The position numbers and the translations under genes were made by a program. Under the pieces are notes generated by a model. That model was given only the letters and a program-made list of their open reading frames with translations, did no database searches and was not told where the DNA came from. 32,618 nucleotides of DNA from Verrucomicrobiota bacterium. Lineage in GTDB: Bacteria > Verrucomicrobiota > Verrucomicrobiia > Limisphaerales > JAJOIW01. Below, piece after piece: positions 18,479 to 28,734 of this stretch. The stretch lies in contig JAJOIW010000095.1 of NCBI GenBank assembly GCA_021209225.1, positions 1-32,618 of the forward strand, in the 5' to 3' direction. Each line of letters starts with the position of its first letter. Position 1 is the first letter of the stretch.

Positions 18479-19762
18479 ATGCTGAGATTCCCATTTGAAG
18501 TATTTCTGGCCCTCAGGTATTTACGGCCCAGCCGGAATTTCATTTCCGTCATCACCTTGATTTCTGTCCTGGGTGTGGTTTTAGGTGTCGGGGTCCTGAT
18601 TGTCGTCATCAGTGTCATGTCCGGATTTGACCGCCAATTGCGGGAGACTCTGCTTGGTTTTGAACCACACATCCTGGTGTCCGATGGATATGGTCAGCCC
18701 CTCTCCAATTATGAAGCGGTCATGGAAAAAGTGAAAAATTTCTCCGGCGTCAAAGGGGCGGCACCCGTAGTCATGGGGCCAGTCATGATGGAAATCTTCC
18801 GCAAAGACGGTAGCTCGGAAGTTTATGCCCCCTACGTGCGTGGTGTGCATCCCGACTTTGAAAAGACGGTTTCCAATCTCCATACAGACATGGTTGGGGA
18901 TGCCGAAATGAACTTCCCCGGCAGAGTGGTTTACATCGGCCTGGACATGGCCCGGCAAATCCAGTTGACCCGCGATGACATCATTCACCTCCATTCCTAT
19001 GGCAACTTCAAAAAGATGCGCGACGCCATTGAGTCCGGCGAAAAGATGGCCATCTTTCCCGAAGAATTTGTGATTGATGGCATTTTCGATGTGGGCTATT
19101 ACGAATTCAACTCCAACGTTATCCTGTTAAGTCTGTGGGATGCACAGGACTTATACAGTCTGGGCAATGACAACCTGGTGCATGGGGTGCAGATTATGGT
19201 GGATGATCCCATGAATGCGGGTGAAATCCGGAATCAACTGGCCGCCCACCTTGGTGAGGATTTCCATCTCACCACCTGGATCGATAGAAAAGGGGAACTC
19301 CTCAATGCCATTATGGTGGAAAAAAATGTCATGTTTTACATTCTCTTTTTCATCATGCTGGTCGCGTCGTTCGGGATTATGGGGACTCTCATCGCTTTCG
19401 TGATTCAGAAAACCCGGGAAATCGGTATCCTCAAAGCCTTGGGTGCCGGTCGCACTCAGGTGATGGGAATATTCCTGTCACAATCCATATTCGTCGGCGT
19501 CATTGGTGTCAGTCTGGGGTTTCTCCTCGGCCTGGGCATGGTGGCCATCCGCAATGACTTTCTGAGGCTGATGAACTGGTTGACTGGTTTTGAATTATTT
19601 CCTGCGAGCATCTATCAGTTCACAAAACTTCCGGCTCTGATTATCCCATCCGATATAGCCATCATTTGTGGAGGGGCCATGTTGATGTGCCTGATTGCCG
19701 GAATTGTTCCCGCCTGGAACGCGGGCCGGTTCAAACCCGTGGAGGCATTGCGCCATGAATAA
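18479..19762 (+). CDS. lolC: LolC/LolE-type ABC transporter permease
   Basis: Inner-membrane permease of the LolCDE type, which releases outer-membrane lipoproteins from the inner membrane. It begins [32 protein letters not shown], shown in parts: [13 protein letters not shown] then the first transmembrane helix, followed by [24 protein letters not shown] large periplasmic domain runs to about residue 275. The C-terminal FtsX-like domain has three further helices, including [21 protein letters not shown] and the coupling motif [19 protein letters not shown]. The protein is intact at 427 residues. The stop overlaps the lolD start by 8 nt. Only one LolC/E-like permease is visible, so it may form a homodimer; this is inference. 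Confidence 0.92.
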   Translation: MLRFPFEVFLALRYLRPSRNFISVITLISVLGVVLGVGVLIVVISVMSGFDRQLRETLLGFEPHILVSDGYGQPLSNYEAVMEKVKNFSGVKGAAPVVMGPVMMEIFRKDGSSEVYAPYVRGVHPDFEKTVSNLHTDMVGDAEMNFPGRVVYIGLDMARQIQLTRDDIIHLHSYGNFKKMRDAIESGEKMAIFPEEFVIDGIFDVGYYEFNSNVILLSLWDAQDLYSLGNDNLVHGVQIMVDDPMNAGEIRNQLAAHLGEDFHLTTWIDRKGELLNAIMVEKNVMFYILFFIMLVASFGIMGTLIAFVIQKTREIGILKALGAGRTQVMGIFLSQSIFVGVIGVSLGFLLGLGMVAIRNDFLRLMNWLTGFELFPASIYQFTKLPALIIPSDIAIICGGAMLMCLIAGIVPAWNAGRFKPVEALRHE

Positions 19763-20433
19763 TCCAGCCATAGAAACCCGCGACCTCATCAAAAATTTCA
19801 CCCTCGGAAAAAAGACCATCGAAGTTCTCAGGGGAGTCAGTATCTCCATTGAGTCCGGGGAAATTGTCTCGCTTCTGGGGGCCTCGGGAACTGGAAAAAG
19901 CACGCTGCTGCATATCATTGGCGGGCTGGATGTCCCCAATGGGGGGCATCGTCCGCTGTGGGTCGTATGATCTGCATTTAATGAAGGAATCCCAGTTGAG
20001 TCATTTCCGGAATCAATGCGTTGGATTCGTTTTTCAATCCTACCACCTCCTGCCCGAGCTTTCTGCTCTGGAGAACGTGTGCCTTCCGGGCAGGATGGCC
20101 CGCCGGCCCGCCGCAGAAGTGCGGGCCCGCGCCAGGGAACTTCTGGAGAAGGTCGGGCTGGGTCACCGGCTGGACCATCGCCCATACGAGCTATCCGGAG
20201 GCGAGCAGCAGAGGACATCCATCGCCCGCGCTCTCATCAACCATCCCCAGTTTCTGCTGGCCGATGAACCCACCGGGAATCTCGATTCCAAAACCGGTCG
20301 CGATATCCTCAAGCTCCTCGTCGACTTGCGCAATTCCTTTGGTGTCACTCTCATTATCGCCACTCATGACCGAGCCCTGGCGGAGCAGACAGACCGCACC
20401 ATCCTCCTGGAGGACGGCCATGTGGTCGTCTGA
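19755..20433 (+). CDS. lolD: LolD-type ABC transporter ATPase, one frameshift
   Basis: ATP-binding subunit that powers lipoprotein release with LolC. Start ATG 19755 overlaps the lolC stop (ATGAATAA), which indicates coupled translation. Walker A is [10 protein letters not shown], then a Q-loop [17 protein letters not shown], the signature [16 protein letters not shown], Walker [14 protein letters not shown] and the H-loop IIATHD. The frame breaks at a six-G run (19941-19946); with five G the text reads [19 protein letters not shown]. Restored length is 225 residues, normal for LolD. It was probably functional in the cell, because the rest of the ATPase is fully conserved. Confidence 0.92.
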
Positions 20434-20570
20434 ATAAATCCCATCTCCACACATATCCTCTCCAGCTGGATGGGAAAGCACCGCAGGAATCCTTTTCCAA
20501 CAAGAAAAATAAAGAATCATGTTCGTGATTGATTGCGGCCGGAGGATTCCATTACTGTGACTTGCTTTTT

Positions 20571-21437
20571 ATGAAGGTTTTTTTCAATGGCGAATTAGTT
20601 GACCAGGATCAGGCGAAGGTATCGGTTTTTGATCATGGGCTCTTGTATGGAGATGGGGTCTTTGAAGGGATTCGCGCTTACAACGGGCGGGTATTCAAAC
20701 TGCGTGAGCATGTGGATCGTTTGTTCTTCTCGGCCAAAGCCATTCTCCTGACCATTCCAATGACCCACGACCAGGTGTGCCAGGCGGTGCTTGACACCTG
20801 CCGGGCAAATGGTATCCGCGATGGATACGTGCGACTGGTCGTCACCCGCGGTCCTGGCACATTGGGGTTGAATCCCTTTAAGTGTGTCAATCCGCTACTT
20901 TTTGTCATTGCGGATAAAATCCAACTTTACCCACCCCACATGTATGAGGATGGCATGGACATCATCACTGTTGCCACCACACGCAACCATCAGAACGCCG
21001 TCAATCCAGCCATTAAATCCCTCAATTATCTCAACAATATCCTCGCCAAAATCGAGGCTGTGAATTGTGGTTACGAGGAAGCCATCATGCTGAATCCGGC
21101 CGGTTACGTTGCCGAGTGCACCGGGGATAACATATTCATCATCCGCGGGAACTCGCTGCTCACTCCTCCTCTGGAAGCGGGTGCCCTCTATGGCATCACC
21201 CGCCAGACAGCCATGGATATCGCCTCCAAACTCGGGCTCTCTGTTTCTGAACCCAATCTGACCCGATATGATTTATACAATGCGGACGAGTGTTTTCTCA
21301 CCGGGACGGCTGCAGAAGTCATGCCGGTTGTCAAAATTGATGGACGTGTCATTGGATCCGGTAAACCTGGGCCTGTCACCCGCCGGATTGTCGAGCATTA
21401 CAAGGATTTGACAACCTCGTCGGGTGAGCCACTTTAA
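20571..21437 (+). CDS. ilvE: Branched-chain amino acid aminotransferase (class IV)
   Basis: PLP-dependent class IV aminotransferase for the last step of Leu, Ile and Val synthesis. Start ATG 20571 gives the standard MKVFFNGELVDQDQAKV, followed by VFDHGLLYGDGVFEGIRAYN. The PLP lysine is K149 in NPAIKSLNYLNNILAK. Other motifs are EEAIMLNPAGYVAECTGDN and ECFLTGTAAEVMPV. The length is 288 residues, intact. A GGAGG at 20541-20545 is too far upstream to serve this start. D-amino-acid aminotransferase is a close relative, but the YLNNILAK pattern favours IlvE. The gene is followed after 6 nt by mcsA on the same strand. Confidence 0.9.
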   Translation: MKVFFNGELVDQDQAKVSVFDHGLLYGDGVFEGIRAYNGRVFKLREHVDRLFFSAKAILLTIPMTHDQVCQAVLDTCRANGIRDGYVRLVVTRGPGTLGLNPFKCVNPLLFVIADKIQLYPPHMYEDGMDIITVATTRNHQNAVNPAIKSLNYLNNILAKIEAVNCGYEEAIMLNPAGYVAECTGDNIFIIRGNSLLTPPLEAGALYGITRQTAMDIASKLGLSVSEPNLTRYDLYNADECFLTGTAAEVMPVVKIDGRVIGSGKPGPVTRRIVEHYKDLTTSSGEPL

Positions 21438-21443
21438 TCCTGA

Positions 21444-21899
21444 ATGAATTGTTGTGGCTGCGCAAATTCTCAAGCGATCATCCATCTCACCTGGATGTGT
21501 GGGGATATACTGAAATATGCGGATCTGTGCTGTGAGTGTTCCCAGGGGGCGATTCAGGATGAGGATCCCTACGGTATCAAGCTGCTGCACATCCTGACAG
21601 ACATTCATTGTCAAAAAGGCCAGTCTGTCCGCAGTTGCTGCCGCGAGGATTCCCATCGGTGCCCCATGTGCCAGTTTCCCCTGGATCAGTTCAAGGAAAA
21701 GGGACAGGTGGGTTGTCCTGAATGCTACACCCATCTCTGCCAGGACGAACTGCAGTCCGCACTTCAATTATCCCAAAGGGCGCTGGATCATCAGGGTAAA
21801 GTTCCCCTGACTTTTCAAATCCCCCCCGAAGCCACTATGAAAAACTGTCATAAAATAAAGTCGAAATCTTCCGACAACGACCTAAGTTATTCGGTGTGA
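21444..21899 (+). CDS. mcsA: McsA-type zinc protein, activator of protein arginine kinase
   Basis: Small Cys-rich protein of 151 residues with four paired-cysteine motifs: CCGC near the start, CCEC, CPMC and CPEC. The layout (LCCEC after an N-terminal AIIHLTWMCGD, then CPMCQFPLDQFKEKGQVGCPEC) matches McsA, the zinc-binding partner that activates the arginine kinase McsB in Firmicutes. A UvrB/UvrC-type helical motif expected near the C-terminus of some McsA proteins is not obvious. It sits directly upstream of mcsB (28 nt gap), which supports the assignment. It could be called a UvrB/UvrC-motif protein by automatic tools. Confidence 0.82.
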   Translation: MNCCGCANSQAIIHLTWMCGDILKYADLCCECSQGAIQDEDPYGIKLLHILTDIHCQKGQSVRSCCREDSHRCPMCQFPLDQFKEKGQVGCPECYTHLCQDELQSALQLSQRALDHQGKVPLTFQIPPEATMKNCHKIKSKSSDNDLSYSV

Positions 21900-21927
21900 G
21901 TGATGAATACGGCAAGACGCTAAAAAA

Positions 21928-23046
21928 ATGAAGTTAGATGACTTTTTATCCACCGTGGCCGATTCCTGCAAAAAACAGGGACCCGAGCAAACCATTGTCC
22001 TCTCCAGCCGCGTGCGTATTGCCAGAAATGTCAAAGGTTATTCCTTTCCAGGATGGGCCAAAAAACAGGAGCGGATCCGGCTTTTCGAGAATGTCAGGCC
22101 AGTCATCGAATCCCTCGATGAAATGAAATCCAGCTTCTCGGACTCAATGGACAATCTCTCCTCGCTTGAGAAGCAGATTCTGGTGGAGCGGCACCTGATC
22201 AGTCGGGAACACGCCGCCCGGAACAGCGGCAGCGGCCTGGTGCTCAACAAAGATGAGTCCCTCTGCGTCATGATCAATGAGGAGGACCACCTGCGCATGC
22301 AGTTGATCCAACCAGGACTCCAACTCGATGCCGCCTGGAAACAACTCGATGAAATCGATACCCGCCTGGAAGAAAGTCTTCCCTACGCATTTTCCAGAAC
22401 TCTGGGTTACCTCACAGCCTGTCCAACCAATGTGGGCACCGCCATTCGGGTGAGCGCCATGCTGCATCTGCCAGGACTCGTCCTGGCAGATCAGATCAAT
22501 CAGGTCGTCCAGGCAGTGAGTAAGCTGGGTATGGCGGTCCGGGGATTGTACGGTGAAGGAACCGATGCCCTCGGCAATATCTTTCAGGTATCCAATCAGA
22601 TGACTCTGGGTGAATCAGAAAAGGATATCATTGATCGCCTCAACAAGGTTCTCAAACAAATGATCGAGCATGAAGAGAATGCCCGCGCCAGCATGGTTGA
22701 GAAAAAACCCAAGATTGTCCTCAATCAGGTGGGGAGGGCATATGGCATTTTGTCCAATGCCCACAGCATCACATCTAAAGAAACCATGAACCTCCTGTCG
22801 ATGATGCGGCTTGGCAATGACTTTGGACTCTTTTCCAAGATGAGGCGCTCTCTGGTTGAAGAACTTTTTATCTCCACCCAGCCAGCCCACCTGCAAAAAA
22901 ATGTGCAGGACAAACTCTCCGCCGAGCAGCGCGACCTGATACGTGCTGATTTTTTGCGTGGCAAACTGCGATCTGTCTCCCGCCCGTCGGATAAATTCGC
23001 TGAAGTTTCATCTGCCGACGGCGATGACTCAGATCCCAATATCTGA
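21928..23046 (+). CDS. mcsB: Protein-arginine kinase McsB (ATP:guanido phosphotransferase family)
   Basis: Phosphorylates arginine residues on proteins, marking them for ClpC-ClpP degradation in Bacillus. Family landmarks in order: VLSSRVRIARNVKGYSFPGW near residue 25, VMINEEDHLRMQ, the catalytic-Cys region YLTACPTNVGTAIRV (Cys near residue 155), GLYGEGTDALGNIFQVSNQ, and the C-terminal regulatory helices TSKETMNLLSMMRLGNDFGL. Intact at 372 residues. It differs from creatine or arginine kinases by length and by genomic partner mcsA. The next gene, clpC, lies 312 bp downstream, so it may have its own promoter. Confidence 0.93.
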   Translation: MKLDDFLSTVADSCKKQGPEQTIVLSSRVRIARNVKGYSFPGWAKKQERIRLFENVRPVIESLDEMKSSFSDSMDNLSSLEKQILVERHLISREHAARNSGSGLVLNKDESLCVMINEEDHLRMQLIQPGLQLDAAWKQLDEIDTRLEESLPYAFSRTLGYLTACPTNVGTAIRVSAMLHLPGLVLADQINQVVQAVSKLGMAVRGLYGEGTDALGNIFQVSNQMTLGESEKDIIDRLNKVLKQMIEHEENARASMVEKKPKIVLNQVGRAYGILSNAHSITSKETMNLLSMMRLGNDFGLFSKMRRSLVEELFISTQPAHLQKNVQDKLSAEQRDLIRADFLRGKLRSVSRPSDKFAEVSSADGDDSDPNI

Positions 23047-23358
23047 CCCAGTTTCTTGTCCATCCCCACTCGCATCGCGCGTGCGGAAGACAGTGGCATC
23101 CATCATGATTCAAAATATGAATCCCCGTTTTTCTCATCCATGTCCTTAATGAACAACCAGTTAATGCGGGATTCCTGAGGGAATGGATCATGAAAATTCA
23201 ATTCACAGTTCACTTAATCTTCACAATTGCCCGGCTGTGCCGATTGAGCTAGAGATTCGCAACTGATGGATCCGTTTCACGCCTGTTCGAAACTTTTAAA
23301 GCGAAATGTTTTCTTCAGGTAGTGGACAAACAAGTAAAATCTACGCATCATATTGAGT
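23047..23358 (+). promoter_or_regulatory. 312-bp leader upstream of clpC
   Basis: No gene is seen apart from a 20-codon ORF at 23189-23251, which I do not support. The region likely holds the clpC promoter; a weak pair TTGCCC / TAGAGA with a 17-nt gap exists at about 23227-23256. I looked for a CIRCE element and a CtsR-type direct repeat, which often control clpC, and saw neither. The T-loop-like GTTCGAAAC near 23286 is not part of a tRNA. Confidence 0.35.
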
Positions 23359-25870
23359 ATGAGTGACGAGCAAATGAATAACTTTACTCCCAGGGCCCAG
23401 CAAGTGTTGGCCCTTGCTCGGAAGGAAGCCGATCGATTCAACCACAACTTTGTGGGAACCGAACACATTCTGTTGGGGTTGATCAAGCTCGGGCAAGGAG
23501 TCGCAGTCAATGTGCTGCAGAAACTTGGCCTGGATCTGGAAACCGTGCGGGAGGAGGTTGAAAAACAAGTTGGAACGGGACCCGAACAGAAAATGATCGG
23601 CAATATCCCCTACACTCCCAGAGTCAAAAAAAGTGCTCTCACTGGCCGCCAAAGAAGCGAAGTCCCTCAACCACACCTACGTTGGGACCGAGCACATCCT
23701 CCTGGGATTGCTTCGGGAAGGGGACGGAGTCGCTGCCCAAGTGCTCAAGAATCTTGAAGTCGACATCGAGCAGACCCGCCAGGAAATTCTCCGGGAACTG
23801 GATCCAAACTTCACCTCAGAAGAAGACCCCATGACGGAAACAGCTTCCGCCAAAGGGCCAAGCGATAAAAAAACCGATAACAAAACCCCAGCCCTCAAAG
23901 CTTTCGGCCGCGATCTCACTGAAATTGCCGCCAAAGGTGAAATGGATCCAGTCATAGGGCGGAAAAATGAAATCGAACGGGTGATTCAGATTCTGTGCCG
24001 GCGCACGAAAAACAATCCCGTGCTTCTTGGGGAGGCCGGGGTTGGAAAAACGGCCATCGTCGAAGGACTCGCCCAGGAAATCGCCAAAGGCAATGTTCCT
24101 GAAATCCTGCGGGATAAAAAAGTCATCACCCTCGACCTGGCACTCATGGTGGCTGGAACCAAATACCGCGGTCAGTTCGAAGAGCGCATCAAAGCTGTCA
24201 TGGATGAAATCCGGCGCACCAAGAACGTCATTCTCTTTATTGATGAACTTCACACCATTGTGGGAGCCGGTTCAGCGGAAGGAACCATGGACGCCTCGAA
24301 CATCATCAAGCCCGCCCTCAGCCGCTCAGAACTCCAGTGCATCGGTGCCACAACTCTGAATGAATACCGGAAGTATATCGAAAAAGATGCGGCCCTCGAG
24401 CGTCGCTTCCAGAGTGTCAAAGTTGAAGCCCCAACCGAAGACGAGGCCATTCTGATTCTGAAAGGCCTCAGAGGGAAATACGAGGAACATCACCGTGCTC
24501 AGATCACCGACAACGCCATCGAAGCCTCTGTCAAACTCTCTGAACGCTACATCACCGGTAGATTTCTTCCAGATAAAGCCATTGATGTTATCGATGAGGC
24601 TGGCTCGCGGGCCCGCATCAGCACCATGACCCGCCCGCCGGAAATCAAGGACCTCGAATCCCGAATCGAGGAAATCAAATCCCAGAAGGAGCTGGCCATC
24701 AAGGAGCAGGACTTTGAAGGTGCCGCCTCAATGCGCGATAAAGAAAAACAGACAAAAGAAGCTCTGGATCAGGCACTGGAGAAATGGAATCGCCAGCGTG
24801 AGGACTTCAAAGTGACGGTCGACGAGGAGGACGTGATTCAGGTCATATCCAAGTGGACCGGTGTCCCCCTGCAAAAGCTCGAGGAAGGTGAAGCTCAGAA
24901 GCTCCTGAACATCGAAAAAGATCTGAGTGAAATCGTCATCGGTCAAAAGGATGCGGTTCATTCACTGGCTAAAGCATTGCGCCGGTCGCGGGCCGATCTG
25001 AAGGATCCCAAGCGTCCGATTGGCACATTCGCTCTGCTTGGACCTACGGGAATTGGAAAGACACTGCTGGCCAAAACTCTTGCCGAGAAGATGTTTGGTG
25101 ATGCCAAGTCGCTCATTCAGCTGGATATGAGTGAGTATATGGAGAAGTTCAGTGTATCCCGCCTTGTTGGGTCCCCTCCCGGATATGTCGGCTATGAGGA
25201 AGGAGGCCAACTCACTGAACAGGTCCGCCGTCGTCCATACAGTGTGGTGCTCTTTGACGAGATCGAAAAAGCGCACCCGGACGTTATGAACATGCTTCTT
25301 CAGATTCTTGAAGAAGGCAAACTCACCGACAACATGGGACGGGTGGTGGATTTCCGCAACACCATCATCCTCCTGACCTCCAATGTTGGTGCCGAATCCC
25401 TCTCCAAGCAGTCGCTTGGATTTGGGCAGACTTCATCGAGCCAATCCTATGACAAGATGAAGGGCAACATACTCGAAGCTGCCAAGAAGGTTTTTCGTCC
25501 GGAGTTCCTCAATCGGCTCGATGAGATTCTTGTTTTCCGGTCGCTCTCCAAAGAGGACCTGATCACTATTCTGAACCTGGAGATCCGTAAGGTCAGCGAC
25601 AGGTTGAGACACCGTCAGATCGAACTGGCATTGGATGAGAAAGCCAAGGAATTCCTGGTGACGAAGGGATTCGACCCATCATATGGGGCTCGTCCGATGC
25701 GACGCTCCGTTGAGCGGTATCTTGAAGACCCATTAGCTGAAGAAATACTCAAAGGAAACATTCATGGTCCGGCACCTGTGGTCATCACCTCAGATGGTGA
25801 AAAACTCCAGTTCCAACAGGATCATTCCAATTCAGAACCAGAATCCTTGACTCAGGAAGCCGAAAACTGA
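23359..25870 (+). CDS. clpC: ClpC-type AAA+ unfoldase, one frameshift
   Basis: Hexameric unfoldase that feeds ClpP; McsB-tagged proteins are typical clients. Start ATG 23359. Two Clp_N repeats ([17 protein letters not shown] and [17 protein letters not shown]), AAA1 with Walker [16 protein letters not shown] near residue 225, a UVR-like helix ([20 protein letters not shown] near 440-465), AAA2 with [16 protein letters not shown] near 562, and [17 protein letters not shown]. The frame breaks at an A-run of seven (23626-23632); with six A it reads [20 protein letters not shown]. Restored length is 836 residues, normal for ClpC. A strong terminator follows the stop. Confidence 0.95.
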
Positions 25871-25907
25871 TCCCATACCCAATCTCACCATGTGCAGATT
25901 TCCGCAG

Positions 25908-25933
25908 GCTCTGGACTTATCCAGAGCTTTTTT
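25908..25933 (+). terminator. Intrinsic terminator after clpC
   Basis: GCTCTGGA (25908-25915), loop CTTA, TCCAGAGC (25920-25927), then six T (25928-25933). A perfect 8-bp stem with a tetraloop and U-tract, 38 nt after the clpC stop. The following ~165 bp up to the next gene hold nothing else that I can support. Confidence 0.88.
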
Positions 25934-26099
25934 ATTTGCAGGTTTCCCTTCCGTCACACTCCTGAATTTTCAGGAAAGCCCCCACTCAGCCGGACATTAT
26001 TCTGGTCCGGTTCGGGGAACCTATCCTGTTTTCAGATCTGTGGCATCTCGCGATATTTTGCGGAAGAGGTTGTGGATGAGTATCTAACTTGATGTTTGG

Positions 26100-27152
26100 A
26101 TGGCTTCAGTCAATCCGATTTTGGCCGCTAATCAAGAAGGACAAAAATTTGAATTAATGCAATTTGTAAGGCTCATTTTTATTACCTTGTGTGGACTGGC
26201 GGGTTTTGCAATTTCTGTGGTTCAGCCGAATCTGCTTCCATCGGAAGTGCACGGTGGGTTGTATGGTTTATCGGTTGGCTGTCTGTGGGTTGCCATTGAC
26301 TTATATTTTCAGGGGGTTTCGTTACGATCCTTTTCAGCTGCCACCTTCGGGATGTTTTTCGGGATGCTTCCGGCCTTGATTTTGGATGCCTCTGGATTGT
26401 TTGTGTATGCGCCGGAGCGGGTTCAGTGGGTGATCCGATTGATCACCTTTGTGGGGTTCAGTTACCTGGGAATGATTCTGTCGCTGCGGAGTAACAAGGA
26501 AGATTTCTACCTGCTGATTCCATTTGTCCGCTTTTCTCCAAAAGGGGTGAAAAGTGAGAATTATATACTCGATACCTGCTCAATTATTGACGGGCGATTT
26601 CTGGACATACTCCGATTGAAATTCATCGACGGGGTGGTGATTGTCCCGAAGTTTGTTTTGAATGAGCTTCATCAGATTGCTGATTCCACGGACCCCAACC
26701 GTTCGGAGTCCGGTCGGCGGGGTTTGCATTACCTTGATCAAGCTCAGAAAGATCCACTCATCACCATCCGTATTCATGAAGCCGATTTTTATGAGGAGAA
26801 GGATGTGGATACCAAACTGATTCGCCTGGCAACCGTCCTTCAGGCCAAGCTCATCACCAATGACAAGACTTTAGGGAAGATTGCCGAATTGAATGGCCTG
26901 GTTTCATTGAATCTTCAGGAGCTCACCAAAGCGTTGCGTCATCAGATTTGCCCGGGAGATATTTTCCCGCTGCGGATTCAAAAGGCAGGTAAGGAAAAGG
27001 ACCAAGGAGTGGGATATCTGGACGATGGCACCATGGTGGTCGTCAATCATGCCCGCGATCTTCTCGGGCAGATGATCCGCGTCGAAGTATCCAGCCTGCT
27101 TCAGACCACAGCCGGCGTGATGGTATTTGCCGAGCACAACCCTCAGAATTAG
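26100..27152 (+). CDS. YacL-type PIN-TRAM membrane protein
   Basis: Four transmembrane segments fill the first ~140 residues (LIFITLCGLAGFAISVV, LYGLSVGCLWVAIDLYF, FGMFFGMLPALILDASGLF and VIRLITFVGFSYLGMIL). They are followed by a PIN nuclease domain with acidic residues in YILDTCSIIDGRFLDI, FVLNELHQIAD and DVDTKLIRLA plus ITNDKTLGKIAEL, and a C-terminal TRAM domain (EKDQGVGYLDDGTMVVVNHA). This is the layout of YacL/COG4956, thought to be an RNA-acting or tRNA-related protein; the exact substrate is unsettled. In many genomes it is found near clpC, as here. Start ATG 26100; length 350 residues, intact. Confidence 0.9.
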   Translation: MASVNPILAANQEGQKFELMQFVRLIFITLCGLAGFAISVVQPNLLPSEVHGGLYGLSVGCLWVAIDLYFQGVSLRSFSAATFGMFFGMLPALILDASGLFVYAPERVQWVIRLITFVGFSYLGMILSLRSNKEDFYLLIPFVRFSPKGVKSENYILDTCSIIDGRFLDILRLKFIDGVVIVPKFVLNELHQIADSTDPNRSESGRRGLHYLDQAQKDPLITIRIHEADFYEEKDVDTKLIRLATVLQAKLITNDKTLGKIAELNGLVSLNLQELTKALRHQICPGDIFPLRIQKAGKEKDQGVGYLDDGTMVVVNHARDLLGQMIRVEVSSLLQTTAGVMVFAEHNPQN

Positions 27153-27265
27153 TCCAGATGTCCAATCCTGCCTGCGCGTCTCACCGGGTGGGCGGTATTG
27201 TGTCGAATTGTCACTCCTGCCTCGCTGGATGGGAATTGTTTTGCATTGATACGGTATGAAGGGGT

Positions 27266-28660
27266 ATGGAATCTGGTGTGGAGCAAACAATTTCACCCGA
27301 TCTGATTGGCGAGCTTCGGCAAAGAGTTGGCGAAGATGAATTACTGGTGGGCGATCGAATGGACTCGGCCTATGGTGGGGACAAGTGGTATGCGCATCGC
27401 ATGCCGGATGCTGTGGTGCTGGCGACCTCTTCCGAGACGGTTTCCCAGGTTTTAAAGTTTGCGAATTCCCGGAGGATTCCAGTGACTCCGCGCGGGGCTG
27501 GCTATGGGTATGTTGGGGGATGTGTTCCAATTCTTGGTGGAATTGTGCTTTCGTTGGAGAAAATGAACCGGATTCTGGAGATCTCGACGGGTGATTTCAT
27601 AGCCCGTGTTCAATCCGGGGTCAACACAGCTGAGCTGCAATCGCGGGTAGCCTCGAAAGGTCTCTTTTATCCCCCTGACCCATCGAGTCGTGAAGATTGC
27701 TCACTGGGGGGCAATATTGCGACGAATGCCGGAGGTCCCAAATGCCTGAAATACGGAGTCACCCGCGATTACGTCCTGGGTCTGGAAGTCGTCCTCGCCG
27801 ATGGAACAATCACCCGACTGGGCAGTCGAACCCATAAAAATAAGACAGGTTTTGACCTGACAAGATTTTTTGTCGGGTCTGAAGGCATGTTGGGCATTGT
27901 GACTGAGGCGACCCTCAAACTCCTTCCCATGCCGAAATATCGCAGTGGTCTTTCCATCGGTTTTGCTGGAATGAGAGACGCGGCCCGCGCCATCAAAACG
28001 GTATTTGCCAATGGTTACCTGCCCGCAGCTCTGGAAGTGGCGGATGAATTCACCCTGGCTGCCGCGCTCAAGCGCACTGGCGACAAATCGCTCGCGGGAT
28101 GTAAGGCCCATATCATTCTGGAATTGGATGGACATGAAAAATCGGTCAAATCGGAAATTAAAGACCTCGCCGCAATCCTTTCCGGGATGCCACATCTCTG
28201 GCTGAAAAAAGCCATAGGCCCGGATAAGATTGAAGCGCTCTGGCAATTGAGGCGGGAGTTCTCATACAGCCTGCGGGATACTGGTCTGAAGAAACTGAAC
28301 GAAGACATCGCTGTGCCCCGGGGGAGTCTGGAGAAGCTTTTCTCACTGGCTGCCAGTATTCAGAAGAAATTCCGGATTCCGGTGGCATGTTTTGGTCACG
28401 CTGGGGACGGGAATATCCATGTCAACCTGATGCTCGATATGGAGAATCCAATGCAGGTGGCGAGATCTGAAGCCGCCCTGGATGAATTATTCCAGGGCAT
28501 TGTGAACATGCAGGGAGTGATAACCGGTGAGCACGGCATCGGATTAGCTAAAATGCCCTGGTGGGAAATGGCCACCAATCCTGAATCCCGTGCTCTGCAT
28601 AAGATCGTGAAAAATGCTCTCGATCCCAATGGGATTCTCAATCCGGGAAAGTTTCTTTGA
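27266..28660 (+). CDS. GlcD-like FAD-linked oxidase (glycolate/lactate type)
   Basis: FAD-dependent 2-hydroxyacid oxidase of the GlcD family. The PCMH-type FAD-binding domain shows VTPRGAGYGYVGGCVP, YPPDPSSREDCSLGGNIATN and VGSEGMLGIVTEATLKLLP. The C-terminal FAD-oxidase domain shows FGHAGDGNIHVNLML with flavin/metal-binding His and GVITGEHGIGLAKMPWW, ending DPNGILNPGKFL. Length is 464 residues, intact, from ATG 27266. GlcE and GlcF are not visible nearby, so this is probably a stand-alone glycolate or D-lactate dehydrogenase using a membrane or cytochrome acceptor; the substrate is inference. Confidence 0.9.
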   Translation: MESGVEQTISPDLIGELRQRVGEDELLVGDRMDSAYGGDKWYAHRMPDAVVLATSSETVSQVLKFANSRRIPVTPRGAGYGYVGGCVPILGGIVLSLEKMNRILEISTGDFIARVQSGVNTAELQSRVASKGLFYPPDPSSREDCSLGGNIATNAGGPKCLKYGVTRDYVLGLEVVLADGTITRLGSRTHKNKTGFDLTRFFVGSEGMLGIVTEATLKLLPMPKYRSGLSIGFAGMRDAARAIKTVFANGYLPAALEVADEFTLAAALKRTGDKSLAGCKAHIILELDGHEKSVKSEIKDLAAILSGMPHLWLKKAIGPDKIEALWQLRREFSYSLRDTGLKKLNEDIAVPRGSLEKLFSLAASIQKKFRIPVACFGHAGDGNIHVNLMLDMENPMQVARSEAALDELFQGIVNMQGVITGEHGIGLAKMPWWEMATNPESRALHKIVKNALDPNGILNPGKFL

Positions 28661-28734
28661 GATGCAAAGTGGTGATCTGATAGCGATGGAGAATCTGGGT
28701 TTGTCAAATGAAGTCAGGGCACTTATATTTTCCA

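Noticed and set aside
23270-23310. T-loop-like GTTCGAAAC suggesting a tRNA gene
   Set aside because: No matching acceptor stem, D-arm or anticodon arm can be folded from the preceding ~60 bases.
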